From Dermacentor variabilis (Eukaryota; Arthropoda; Arachnida; Ixodida; Ixodidae): a stretch of DNA of 64,000 nucleotides. Positions within the stretch are counted from its first letter, which is position 1, and the number at the start of each line of letters is the position of its first letter. The notes below the pieces were generated by a model. The model had not been told where the DNA came from. It worked only from the letters and a program-made list of their open reading frames with translations, and made no database searches. The stretch spans positions 229,782,024-229,846,023 of the forward strand of contig NC_134571.1 in assembly GCF_050947875.1 (NCBI RefSeq), given 5' to 3'. Positions 51,136-62,839 of this stretch are shown here, piece after piece. The position numbers and the translations under genes are program-made.

Positions 51136-51458
51136 CGTGAAGCTTTGGGGAAGAAGTACCTAGAAACGTGGTACACGCGAGCAGCGCATGGCGGCGCAGC
51201 GATCGAGCGCTGGGCTTGGGCTTAAATAGAAACACGCAACCCGGTTTGGTGCTAGGTTAGAGCCGTCGCTTCGATGGGTGCCGCCATGTTTGTTGACGCA
51301 AAGCTTTTGGGAACGCTATTTGAGCTCCCGCTAAATCGGTGAAATAGCGTTCCCAACGCAAAACCCAAACGCAGTTTGCGTCTCGCGCATGCGCAGTGGT
51401 TTCGACGCTATTTCTTTGGGGCCCCAAAACGTTTGGGGCCGCTATTCTAAAACTCTCT

Positions 51459-52442
51459 ATTACACAGACTTGCTGTAAAGAGGTCTACTCTTGGCAAAAA
51501 ATAGTGCCTCATTTTGTTTAGGCGTTGATTATCATAATGAATGCGGCGGATGTTGACGGAATACGCTTGAAGGTATGTTTTTATGCCATTGATCTCCATA
51601 ACACCGTAAGTACGCAAACCGATGTCACAGAACACCCGATGCATCGTTGTGTGTTCTCCGTCATCGCTTGTTTGCTGTACGCCTACTAATTCTTCACTTC
51701 TTCTTCTTCAAGTGTTGCATCCTCCTTTTGTCCTTGTTCTCTTCTGCTTCACTTACAGTATGTCGTTCCGTCAGCTGTAATGCGCATTTGCAAAACCAAT
51801 ACGTTTGATAAGACGCAGTGCTTATCATAATTTCACTACACATGTATTAGGCTGGCACATATGGTTCAGATACAGATACGTGTATGCGGACTTGCACGAC
51901 GTTGATGCGGAGATTAAGATAATTATGACACCCGTAAGGAAGAGGCAGCTGACGGCCGTAAGCTGTTGCGTTCTTTCCCTCAAATTACCCGGCCTGGTAG
52001 TGCTCTAAATATGCTGTATAAAAGTGACACGCGGTGACAGGGAAATTATTATGTTTAGCAGCCGACTGTACGTTTTGTAGCTTAGGTCTTCTTTCTTGTG
52101 CGTTTGTGCTACCCTTAATGAGCCATTTCTTGACTATGTTCTTGACTATGTAACCGCGTTTGTGTGGATCCGTAGACGTGTGCTTTTTGTTGTACTTGTA
52201 AAATGCAAATAAAATATTTTCAAGCTTACTCAATCTTTGGTGTGTGCGTTTATTTCAGTCGAGGCCATCGTGCCACCTGGAAACCGCACTCTGTCAGTAG
52301 CCCTACACGAAATGCAACAGCTGGAGCGCGGCGGCACAACTCAGGGTAACGGCGACGTAATAAACGAAAAACCGCTCGGGATGCCCTTAAAGGTCAGTTC
52401 AGAGTGTGCCTTAACTCGATATGACTCAGCGCTACACATATT
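51459..52442. other. No gene seen
   Basis: Short frames without motifs. An AATAAA lies at about 52209 and a small 'ttcttgactatg' tandem at about 52128. Confidence 0.5.
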
Positions 52443-52572
52443 CTGCTGCGCCTTGATCGTGCTCCCGCCAGGTTGGTTGCTGTGTGGCAAATGTAGCGCC
52501 TACATACATCTGTAGGCGCTACGTTTGCCACACAGCAACCTAACTGGCGGGAGCACGATCGATGCGCAGCAG
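52443..52572. mobile_element. Foldback element with 62-bp arms
   Basis: 52443-52504 pairs with 52511-52572 with few mismatches, leaving a 6-base loop ('ttgctgtgtggcaaa' against 'tttgccacacagcaa'). It is a compact hairpin MITE or a recent inverted duplication. Confidence 0.8.
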
Positions 52573-52620
52573 CCGGAACCAGGTAGGTAAAGCGACCATA
52601 CTGTGCAAAACCCCGTTTCC

Positions 52621-54818
52621 GATGGATGGATGGATGGATGATTGTGGCTCAACCCTTTGAATCGGGCGGCGGCGGCGCGCGCCGCCTAGCCTTTAATGGT
52701 TCTATATGCATGCATACCTATGTATTTACTCCTTTACTTTTGCGTTGATATTGTCCACCAATCAGATAGCCTCGGTTTAGTTATTTCTACCTGTTCAAAG
52801 TCTATTCTACTTTCACTGTCTTTAAAACGCAAGGCTTTGAATAGTTCCCCGTTAGATTCAACTGCAGGGTGAAGTTGTTTACAAGCAAGTATCAGGTGTT
52901 CCGCCGTTTCCTCCTCCTCTCTACACGCCTCGCACACCAAATCTATCTCCTGGTATCTGGCTCGGTACGTTTTAGTCCTCAGTACACCTGTCCTGGCTTC
53001 GAACAACAATGAGCTTCCCTTAGAGTTATCGTAAATATTTTCCTTGGCTATTTCTTGCTTAAACGTCCTGTATTTCTCCAATGCCGATTTGGTTTGCATA
53101 TCTGTACTCCACATACCCCTCTCTGCCTCCTTAACCTTTTTCTTGACAGATGATTCCTTACTTGTTCCCCCGCTACTTCCCAAGTATTTGCTTGTCAATT
53201 TTCTAGTTCGCTTCCTCCACCTCGTGTCAACATTCCTCGTGTATAAGTAACTGAAAACCTTCCTAGCCCACCGAATTTCCCCCATTTTTTTCAATCGCTC
53301 CTCAAATGCTATCTTGCTACTAGCCTCCCTGCCCTCGAAAGAAGACCATCCCAGATCCCCCTGCACTCCAAGATTTGGTGTCTTGCCATGTGCTCCCAGA
53401 GCGAGCCTACCCACACAACGTTGCCTAATTTCCAACTGTTGCCGGGTCTCTGTTCTAATACATAGAACTGCATTGGCAAAAGTCAGGCCTGGTACCATTA
53501 CCCCCTTCCATATCCCTCGTACTACCTCGTACCTATTGTAGTTCCACAGTGCCCTACTCTTCATAATCGCTGCACTTCTGTTACCTTTAGTCGTTAGATA
53601 TTTTTCGTACTCTGTCAGATACTCAATGCCATTATTTATCCACCCCCCAAGGTACTTGTATTTATCGACTATCTCCAGCGTGGCCTCCTGTATCTTATGC
53701 TCGCCGCAACTGTTATCATTAAAAATCATGACTGCTGATTTTTCTTTGCTAAACTTCAAGCCTAACCTGTCTCCTTCTGTACCACATATGTCCATTAATT
53801 CCTGCAGATCTTCTGCATTGTCAGCCATTAATACAATATCATCCGCGTACATCAGTCCTGGTAATGACTGTTCAATCAATTTTCCTTGCTTGAGAAATGA
53901 TAGCTTGAAGCCGAGTCCGCTTTGCTGTATTTTGGCCTCTAGACCTTGTAGGTACAGCATAAACATCAGAGGTGACAATGGGCACCCCTGCCTAAGCCCC
54001 CGCCGAATCATCACAGGCTCCGAAACCTGCTTTTCCCATTGTATAATCACCCGGTTACCTTTATAGATATCTTTTAAGAAATTGGTTACTCCATCTTGCA
54101 CTCCTAAAGTTTCCAGAATGCCCCACAAGCCCTCTTGAAGTACACTGTCATAGGCTCCCTTGATGTCCAAAAAAGCCAGCCATAGGGGTCTGTGTTCCTT
54201 TTCAGCTATTTCAATGCACTGTGTTAGCGAGAACAGATTGTCTTCTAGCCTCCTATGCTTCCGGAACCCATTTTGTAGCTCTCCAAGTACCCCCTCGTTC
54301 TCTACCCATGCCTGCAGTCTGTCCTTTATAATCTGCATAACCACCCTGTAAACCACTGACGTCACTGTTATAGGCCGGTAGTTATTTATGTCAGCTTTGT
54401 CCCCCTTTCCCTTATATATCATTCTCATCCTACTTAGCCTCCATTCGTCAGGTACTTTACCATCCACTAGCATTTTGCTCACCACCTCCCTCAATGCTTT
54501 CTTAGATTTCGGGCCCAATTTCTTTATTAACATAATTGGAATACCATCGGGGCCTGCCGATGTGCTACTTGGTACCCTCTTCTCCGCCCTTTCCTACTCT
54601 TTTTGTCCAAGCGAAAGCAGTGGGTTGACCGGGCTATCCCTCTCCGACGTACTGCATGTACCATTTGTCTGTTTTGTAAATTTTTCCCTCATCATGGTTC
54701 CTATATGCTCCATTGCCGCCTCTCCTTCTAACCGAGTACCTTGAGCTGTTACTATATACCTCTGCTCTAGGCTTGTCCTATTACCCAAGGAGTTCAGATG
54801 TTGCCAGAATTTTCATGA
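52621..54818 (-). mobile_element. Non-LTR retrotransposon copy 2, 5'-truncated
   Basis: Same family and strand as copy 1. The tail is five GATG/ATCC units at 52621-52642, the 3' UTR has 'atcgggcggcggcgg', and the RT ORF begins near the same residue as copy 1. LINE sequence (KFWQHLNSLGN in the minus frame) can be followed to about 54818, immediately before the MULE exon at 54834. Confidence 0.9.
52734..54788 (-). pseudogene. LINE reverse transcriptase, copy 2 (one nonsense codon)
   Basis: Open from beyond 54788 to 52734 apart from one TAG at 54596-54594. That codon stands where copy 1 has Trp in SKEWDRIEHKVP, so TGG-to-TAG is the likely change. After it: GPDGIPIMLIKKLG, YRPITVTSVVYR, ELQNGFRKHRR, AFLDIKGAYDS, RRGLRQGCPLSPLMFML, LMYADDIVLMAD (YADD at about 53849-53838), ALGAHGKTPN, the knuckle CEACREEEETAEHLILAC and DWWTIS. 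The 599-residue frame below the stop is the longest in the window. Endonuclease and ORF1 are absent. Confidence 0.9.
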
Positions 54819-54831
54819 AGACGGCTACGCC

Positions 54832-56824
54832 TATGGCTACCTGTAGTCAGACGATGAGCTTAAGCTTTTTGAGAGGTCCTTGCCTTCCGTCAACGAGAGG
54901 TATGCTGTGCGACGATGCTGTGCGGACATCAAGAGACCTGAACAAGCCGTCTAAATGTAAGTAGTATCGACTGCTTCTTAATGTTTCGCTCTGCGCATAG
55001 ATTTATCATTGTAAAACGAAGTAGTAATTTTAACCAAGGACTCAACCTGGCAGAACGACTTGTTTTGGTAACACTGAGCTTGGTGCGCGCCTGCTTTTTG
55101 CACTGGTCTTTGAACACATCGCTCGCTGCTCGCACTTATATATAAATACGAAGTGAGCAAAGTGAGCGTCGCTTAGCGCGGAAGTGCTGCGCCGCGGGCG
55201 TACCGTGTATGTAAGCGCGCAGCAATGCCGGGAAACATTCATGCAAAAGCAAAGTGTCAGAAAACTGCGCTTTGTAATCCATTACTTTGTCATGGACCTT
55301 CACACTGGGTAGCGCCGAGCGATCGCTTCTAACAAACGCAGAAATGAGTCTTTGCAGCACCAAGTCTGTGCGCCTGTACCAAGCCGCGAGGAATGGAAAG
55401 CAGCCACAAGCGATCGTATAAAAGCTTAGTGCAAAAACCAGACGCACACCGATCTGCGCTCGAAAAAGCAACTGTATAAGAGCCTAGTGCAGAAACCAGG
55501 CGCACAGCAATCTGCGCTCGGAAAAGAGCGCGCAAGCACGTAGCGAACCGCGCCAATCCAATCCAGAAGCCAGAGAAGGGGGGAAAGTAATGTGTGACAC
55601 TAAGCTCAGTGTTACGCTTGTTTTCAGTTGCGGTTAATGCGCAACACTAGACAGTTGATTCATCTTGATTCGCTTTTTTGAAGATGGGGTTATATGTTGT
55701 TCTGGTTACCGGTTCAGAGTTCCCCTAGCACCTGTTTGGTTTGAGTGGAGTATTGTTCTGGTTACCGCGACATGACCCGATTTTGAGAAATTCCGATAAA
55801 CGTAAAGTTAACAACTGTTATTTTTCGGTTTTCAGTCATGATTACAACCGCGCACGCAAGGTAACCACGAATACAAAAAATGAAAGGTCTGCCCCTGTTT
55901 TCTTTACATATTTGATTTGAATTCAAGACAGAGCTGCGCTTGGGCGTTTGTTTTGTATGCATCTGCACTTTTTTTTTGAACATTGAAAAAGCAATCGCGC
56001 GCAACACGAGACACTACTTGCGGTGGGGCTGTACTCCATGTCGTGACACGGCCGTGTGTGCCATCCGTGGTCCTGCTAGAAGTGTGAATTGGACGTCTAG
56101 AGCAAGGCATAGGCCTGATGTTGAACTCTGTATATGAGCTGAAGCTGCAGCGTCGATCATTTTGTCGTATTATATTAAAATCCGAAGGCCCAACCAAACT
56201 GTAGCATGTTCGTGCTGCTTTTAAGTTCTCACTCTTTAAAACCATACAAAAAGTATGGGTAATTAATAATAATAGTGATAATTATTATTCTCGTTGAGGA
56301 GAGCCAGATTTTCTTGCTAGAGGCAGTGCATCTTAGTTTCTTTGCTGCCATTACATTACACAAACTAAAACTAGATTTGATATTGTCCTGTGCCATGCAT
56401 AAATATAGGCACCTTCATTAAATCGTCTTTATTGTTTATTTTCAGCCAATGTCGTCTTCTCCATGATCCACTCCGGGTGCAGAATCTCTCTAGACAATGT
56501 ACCGTTTGTGGTTGTCAAAGAAACCGTCAAAGTCTGCATATTTGGAACGGAATACTACAAAAAGACTCGAGAGAAAAACAAAGACCAGGTATGTTACATG
56601 ATGATGCACTTGCGAACGTTTCAGTCTCATGCAGATATCCAGCAGCGTTCCAAATTTAAAGATTGTGTACAGGCAGTGTAAAGAGGATTTACTTTATGTT
56701 ACTTTAGGTTTACACCAGAAATAAATATTCTTGATTTCATTTACAGGGTTCAAGCACCACTGACTTGCCGAAGGAGGTGTACGAGAAGAAGCGAATGAAC
56801 CTCCAAGGCACAAAGAAGAAAGGG
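54832..56824 (+). repeat. Left arm of MULE inverted duplication
   Basis: Reverse complement of 60900-62675 (with a 550-bp element inserted here and about 0.3 kb inserted there). It contains the first exons and introns of the MULE gene. The outer limit falls inside exon 1 ('atggctacctg') and the inner limit inside the third exon (at 'ggcacaaagaagaaaggg'). Confidence 0.9.
55059..55624. mobile_element. 550-bp TIR element with 8-bp target duplication (hAT- or Merlin-like MITE)
   Basis: Present only in the left arm. CTTGTTTT at 55059-55066 and 55617-55624 flanks the insertion; the uninterrupted right arm has one copy ('gcgacttgttttcagttg'). The ends are inverted: GGTAACACTGAGCTTGGTG and, reverse complemented, CGTAACACTGAGCTTAGTG. 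An 8-bp duplication fits hAT, P or Merlin elements. Inside is a tandem pair of about 58 bp (55416-55473 and 55474-55531) and no transposase. Confidence 0.88.
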
Positions 56825-57289
56825 TGTGCAGCAACAATGAATTTGAAGTGGAGTGAATTGTACCCAGATTTCCAGGTACGTAATGTGCAACCACAAGTAA
56901 AAGATGTTTGCAGGTTATTTTCTGGGCACCTTTATCATGGCATTTATGTCTGCAAGTAGACACGAAACAAGCAGTTTTAAAACATTACTACATTGTCCTT
57001 GCAGTTGCTCGTGAAAAATTTGTAGCTGACGTCCACTATCATTGCTTCTACTTCTGGTGATAGTAGGGAGTTTTAATAGAGGGATCCGATAAGGATGCCT
57101 TCTCTCCCCTCTGACAGGCCTGAACACGCGTTGTGCATCGTTATGGTATCGGGGCTAAAGAACGGTCTGGTAAAACTCCTTAATATCGGCTTTTCCTGTT
57201 GCTCTTGGTGCGCAGTGCAAGCAAATTTGTCGTGGCATAAGATGGGGCACGTTAGACTTGGTTGACGTATGCTCAATGAAAGGTTTGTT

Positions 57290-57313
57290 TGAGCTAGTTG
57301 GTTAACTAGCTCA
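57290..57313. repeat. Short palindrome
   Basis: 'gagctagttggttaactagctc' is almost self-complementary. It lies in the last intron of the MULE gene, just before the hairpin element. Confidence 0.6.
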
Positions 57314-57329
57314 AGCAGCAATGATCATT

Positions 57330-57682
57330 ATGGTTAAAAACAGCGTGCCAATATGAGGACAAAGTGAAGACGAGACAGAAGACAGCACTGAACTAACAAC
57401 AGAAACTTTATTTCCACTATTTCCAGTATATATACGAGTACAAGTGGGAAATAGCAAAAAGAACAGTGCGAAAGCTAAAGAGTACAGCACATACAGTCTC
57501 GGCATCCAAGCCGAGGCTGTATGTGTTGTACTCCTTTTATCTTTCGCACTGTGCTTATTTCGGTATTTCCCACTTGTATATATAATGGGCAAGTGGAGAT
57601 AAATTTCCAGTTGTTAGTTCAGCGCTGTCTTCTGTCTCGTCTTCACTTTCTTCTCATCTTGTCGCGCTGTTTTAAACCATAA
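57330..57682. mobile_element. Hairpin MITE in the last MULE intron
   Basis: 'tatggttaaaaacagcg' on the left pairs with 'cgctgttttaaaccata' on the right, and the pairing continues through 'gtgaagacgagacagaagac' and 'gtgcgaaagctaaag'/'atctttcgcac' to an inner 'gcctcggcttggatgccgag'-type loop near 57500-57515. The total is about 350 bp with no coding capacity. It has TIR-like ends but no clear target duplication. Confidence 0.75.
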
Positions 57683-59774
57683 AGTATGCTCAATATACGT
57701 AACAATGCCTACTTTCTAGGTGGACCTTCCCCAGTCATGCGGCCAGACAAAAGAGGGTCGGCTGAAAGCAGAAAAGGCCAAGCAGCTGCAGGAGGTGCTT
57801 GACGCAGAGCAGCAGACTGTGGCCAAAGAGACGCGGATATACATTAAAATTGCCAACTACGGTTCCCATCGTAACCATGGTTTCGAGGACATGGAAGCTT
57901 TTAGCCAAAACATGGACAGGAGCATTGCTGAGCGAATTCAAATGTTGGCAAGGGAAGGAATTACATCTGTATCAGATGTGAAAAAGTGTCTGCACTATTA
58001 CGTGCACGACATACTTTTTGCAAACAAGGAAAAGCCTGATAGCAGCTGCAGGGCCTTTTTCCCAACACATCGTGATATCAGCAACCAGATCCAAGCTGTT
58101 CTTAAGAAAGACCGCTTCAGTACAGTCGATCAAGAAAATGCTAGCATCCTTATTGAAAAGATCAGGGGTGAGCAACCCGAATCCTCCATTTTCTATCGGC
58201 CATATGCAGCACACAGCTGCGTGGGCAGCGACGACTCGAACAACGTGGAAGAGAGCATTGCCAGCGAGTGCGAAGACACGTTGCTGTTCTGCTTCCAGAC
58301 AAAGTTCATGAGAAACATGCTTAAAAAGTATGGAGGCTGAGTAGTTTGCCTGGACGCAACACACAAGACTAGTGATTATGCCTTACCACTTTTCTTGCTT
58401 GTTGTGAAAACACCGTCGGCATACACACCAGCTGGTCTGTTTATCACACAGTTTGAGACGACCTACTGTATCGCTGATGCTTTAGACGTTTTCAAGCAGT
58501 GGTGTGATAACTGGTCCCCACAGTACTGGATGGTAGATTACAGCAAGGCAGAAATAAGTGCCATCAAGCAAGTGTTCCCAGAGAGTCAAATCTCCATCTG
58601 TGACTTCCATAGACTACAAGCATGGCAAAGGTGGCTGCGCAGAAAGGAAAACAGTATATCCGATCCGGATGATGCCCTGAGACTCATGAAACGCTTAGCC
58701 AGTGCTTCAAATCAGGATGAGTGTGACAAGGCATTTGAAGTCCTTGTCGCCTCAGAGTATTGGAAAAACGAAAAATTCCGCAGTTGCTTTGAAGCAGTGT
58801 GACTGTCTGTAAAGGAGCTGTGGGTCATGTCTTACAGGCTGGAGTTTGATGTTGTCTTGACCACAAATAACGGCATTGAGGCCCAAAACAGGGTGTTGAA
58901 GGCACAGTATGTGAAAAGTGCCAGTGGGAAACGGTCGTTAACATCCCTAATCACAGCTGTCGTCCATGGCTACCTTCCCGACAAAGAAGTGAAATTCCAT
59001 GAGGCAGCAAGGAGGCAGTCATCAGTGTACAGACAGTACAGCGAAAATATTCCTGCATACCTGCACAACTGGCCTCACGGGTTTGTTAAACATATGCTGA
59101 CACGGCTCGTTAATGCAGAGGAATACAGCCACACAGACATGAAAGAGCTGCCCACTGAAGGCATGTTCTCGGTTCATTCTGAAAGAAGTGATGATGATGT
59201 GTACACAGTCGACTTCACCAAGCCATCTTGTACCTGCCCCGACTTTAGAAAGCACAAGTACCCATGCCAACACTTTTGTGTTGTTTTTAAGTGCAGCGAC
59301 AGGTGGCGCTTTTCCTCTCTTCCGCAGAGTTACATCAGTCGACCGCAAATTACACTTGGAAGCTGTCTACAATCAGAAACAGGTTCTGAGATTCCCCTTG
59401 TCAATGAGCCCAGCCCTTCTGAAGTGTCTTCACAGGCTCTTGGTACAGCAGTATCAGAGCCGGACATTCCCTTTGCCAATGAGCCAAGCGTTTGTCGAGT
59501 GCCTTTACAGCCTGTGGTTGCTATGGTTCCTGGGACAGCAGTCCCCTCAGTCTCGGAGTTGCGCAAATGTATAACCGAGGAACTTGAAAAATGCAGTTCC
59601 CACCTTTACTGCTGCCACGACGTTCAAACACTGTTGGAGGCTAGGGGCTTATTGCAAGTCACCTTCCGTAAGTTGGCTGAATCTGTGCCACAGAGTTCTG
59701 GCATTCACATTCGGGGCTCACCGACAAAGGGATGCTCGTCTCTGAAGCCTCTTCCAAAGAGAAGACGCCTATAG

Positions 59775-60899
59775 TGTGCTGTCACTCTGCCATTGATTCG
59801 TTGATTCTTCACAGGAGCTTTAGCTCGGGCTGCTAGGAAAGGGTCAGGGGAAAACGTTAGAGATTGCCACTCAGTGTTTCTTCTTTTTCATTTTTTTAAA
59901 GAATTTCGAACTTTACAAAACTCAATTTTTACCATGCATAACTTGAGTTCAAGCAGAGTGTTTTAAATATGTGTAAATATGTTGTAGAATGTTTGGAGCT
60001 TTTAAGATTAATATGCTATGTTTTATACTAGACTCCATTATAGTCATGTAATTGCAACATTGGCAACGGCTGTGTATGTGTAGAAATACTGCCTTAATGT
60101 TTCGTGTCGGTGACTCAATTCATTAATTCTATAAAACTATGTTTTTAGGCTTGTGCTTTCAATGTTTTTAGGCTTGTGCTTTCAATAAAACTGTTTGTAA
60201 AGTTGCATCCCTTCTGTACTTCCATGAAAGTGCTGGCTTTTATACTTTCCTTTTAACATTTTAATATAGCAGCTATTGTATATGAAAACATGTTATTACA
60301 TTTTTGTCTGGTGGTTACTTCAAGAAAAGTTCAGTAGTGTGCTTGTAATATGCATCAACTGTGAATAAAGCACATTTAAGAGAATGCCTAATGTGCACCA
60401 AGAGTTTATTTTGAAAATGTGAAGCATGGTTACCTACACAGTAGAGCAATTTCGCCAGAAGTACTTCAACAGTTGTGACTGGAATTAGAGGCTAGGCAAA
60501 CTGGCCATTTTCGAGGGCAATTATGAGAACTACCCTTTCAGCGAAATGTTTCAGGTATACATACTGATACTAGGTACTTGAGGGAGCTGTTTCATTATCC
60601 AGACTTAAAACATTTTTCAATGGCACCCTACTGGAATCGGGATATAAAAAGGGGTTGCATAAGGAACAGGAATGCACAAGAAAATAGGCAATCGTCTAAA
60701 CTTAGCATTTATCAGCTAGTATTTTTCAATTAGTCTCAACATGCACTTTAGTATCATGGAACTCGAAACAGTCAATGTTGAGCTGTCTAGTTTTTGCCCA
60801 TCATGTCACGAAAACATGCGACCTGATGTATGGTGCATCAGTCGTTAGTATGGTGCGTACTACATAGCCGTTCTACGGAAAGGGGAAAAGTCTCATGAA
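59775..60899. other. 3' flank of the MULE gene
   Basis: AT-rich 3' UTR-like sequence with AATAAA at about 60184 and 60364 and a short duplication ('taggcttgtgctttcaat' twice, near 60148 and 60169). No gene seen. Confidence 0.55.
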
Positions 60900-62675
60900 C
60901 CCTCTTTTTTGTGCCTTGGAGGTTCATTCACTTTTTCTCGTACACCTCCTTCGGCCAGTCAGTGGTCAGTGGTGCTTGAATCCTGTAAATTAAATAAAGT
61001 ATATTTATTTCTAGTGTTTTTACATGCATGTTAAAAGACACACAGGTCAACTGTAACATCATGCGGCTTTGGTAAGTACAAACAACAACAGTGACATGCT
61101 TCCATAGTTCACACCAGGCATGTAGCCAGGATTTTGTTTGGCTCGCAACTACTGAATGAGGAAGGGGGGGTGGAGGCGAAAACGCCACGGGTGGGAGAGG
61201 TGGTAAAGGACGTCCCAGCAAAACTGAAGATTTCTTGGGGGACTGGGCCACTCCAACCACTGGCTATGTGCCTGGTACACAGCCATAATGGTCTTTTCCT
61301 AAATCTATTCATTTACTAGGAACAGCCTGAGGGCCCTGAAAGGGGCATTGTATAAGGGAAAATAAGTTAAATACAGCTGTCGCGAAGTATCCTCTTTACA
61401 CTGCTTGCACACAATCTTTGAGTTGGAAGGCTGCTGGATATCTGCATGAGAGTGAAGTGTTTGCAAGCGCATCCATGTAACATACCTGGTCTTTTCCTCC
61501 CTGAGTCTTGTTGTAGTATTCCATTCCGAACTTGCAGACTGACTGTTTCCTTCACAACTCGAAATGGCACATTCCCCAGAGAGATTTGACATCCGCAGTG
61601 GATTGTGGAGAAGACGACATTGGCTGAAAATAAACAATAAAGACGATTTAATGACGGCGCCTAGTTTTATGCATGGCAGAGGCAATATCGAATCTGGCTT
61701 TAGTTTTTGTTTATGGGCAGCAAATAAACCTTAAGCTCTGCATGCCTCTGGCTAGAAATTCTGGCTCTCCTCAGCCATAATAATAATAATTAATATCATT
61801 AATTACCCAGACTTTTTTGTGTGGTCTTAAGTAACAACTTGCAAGCAGCGCCAAAAAACCAACCTGTTACGGTTTGGTTGGGCCTTGGGATTTTAATATA
61901 ACACGACAAAAAAGCTCGACGCTGACGATTCAGCTTCTCGTATACAGAGTTCAATATCAGGCCTATGCCTCGTAGCAGAACCACGGATGGTACAGACGGC
62001 CGTGTCACGACATGGAGTACAGCTGTGGTGGCCGTTCTAGCCACATAGCACAGCCTTGCCGAAATTCGTGTCCTGTGTTGCGCACGATTGCTTTCTCAGT
62101 ATTAAAAAAAAGCGCAGATGCATACAAAACTAACGCCCAAGCGCAGCTCTGTCTTGAATTCAAATCAAATATGTAAAGAGCACAGGGCCAGACCTTTCAT
62201 TTTTTGTATTCGTGGTTACCTTGCGTGCGGGGTTGTAATCATGACTGAAAACCGAAAAATAACAGTTGTTAATTTTACGTTTATCGGAATTTCTGAAGAT
62301 CAGTCATGTCGCGGTAACCGGAACAATACTCCACTCAAACCGAATTAAATCGGTGCTAGGGGAACTCTGAACCGGTAACCAGAACAATATATAACCCCAT
62401 CTTCAAAAAGGCGAATCAAGATGAATCAATTGTCTAGTGTTGCGCACTAACCGCAACTGAAAACAAGTCGCTCTGCCAGGTTGAGTCCCTGGTTAAAATT
62501 ACTACTGCGTTTTACAATGTTAAATCTACACGCAGAGCGAAACATTTAGAAGCAGTCGATACATCCTTACATTTAGACGACTTGGTCAGGTCTCCTGATG
62601 TCCGCACAGCATACCTCTCGTTGACGGAAGCCAAGGACCTCTCAAAAAGCTTATCGTCTGACTTCAGGTAGCCAT
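60900..62675 (-). repeat. Right arm: inverted copy of MULE exons 1-3 and introns
   Basis: On the minus strand: exon 1 (about 62673-62570, GYLKSDDKLFERSLASVNER...TKSSK with donor GTAAGG), exon 2 (about 61627-61490, with small indels that break its frame), and the start of exon 3 (PKEVYEKK, about 60985-60900), where the copy stops. Exon 1 is open here though broken in the left arm. The intron between exons 2 and 3 carries an extra stretch of about 0.3 kb (61035-61340, 'caggcatgtagccagg'). Confidence 0.88.
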
Positions 62676-62839
62676 GGGAGAGAGGCTCGATCGCTCATCG
62701 TTGCATTCCGCGCATTCACCAGCGAAACAAAACGCGCGCCGCGAATATGGTACGCGCGCCGACATTTCACTCCACTGAAGCGCCGCACACCGACCGCGCC
62801 GCCAAACAGAGGAAAAAAAAAAGAATATGGTGATACGTC
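62676..62839. other. Spacer between MULE arm and LINE copy 3
   Basis: GC-rich ('acgcgcgccgcgaatatgg', repeated as 'tatggtacgcgcgccg'); no gene. Confidence 0.5.

Larger units (their letters stand above)
42226..51458. mobile_element. 9.2-kb inverted-repeat structure (possible long-TIR element)
   Basis: The outer ends are inverted copies: 'agagagttttagaatagggg' at 42226 and, reverse complemented from 51458, 'agagagttttagaatagcgg', each flanked by TA/TTA. Inside, 42798-43990 is the reverse complement of 48320-49512; 43188-43433 pairs with 48878-49123, for example. A further stretch, about 42700-42797, pairs with 51140-51250. The right arm is interrupted by about 1.6 kb at 49513-51135. No transposase for this structure is visible between the arms, which makes it non-autonomous or an inverted duplication. 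Confidence 0.7.
54834..59774 (+). pseudogene. SWIM-type MULE transposase gene, four exons, multiple lesions
   Basis: Exons: 54834-54956, 56446-56588, 56747-56875 and 57720-59774, all with GT/AG borders and matching phases (1, 0, 0). Exon 1 should read GYLKSDDKLFERSLASVNER, as the right arm does, but has a TAG and a 13-base duplication here. Exons 2-3 give IHSGC...YYKKTRE and KKKGCAATMNLKW, then DFQ-VDLPQSC. Exon 4 has TGA at 58338 and at 58800 but is otherwise open. Its catalytic core is VVCLDATHKT (Asp 58353), YWMVDYSKAE (Asp 58536), ICDFHRLQAWQRWL and NNGIEAQNRVLK (Glu 58878), followed by a SWIM finger CTCPDFRKHKYPCQH (59229-59273). This is a different MULE lineage from the gene at 12979. 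Poly(A) signals lie at about 60184 and 60364. Inactive as it stands. Confidence 0.85.

Noticed and set aside
58338..58802. The two TGA codons in the MULE exon as selenocysteine or programmed readthrough
   Set aside because: Family members need no selenocysteine at these positions, exon 1 is independently broken, and nonsense decay is simpler.
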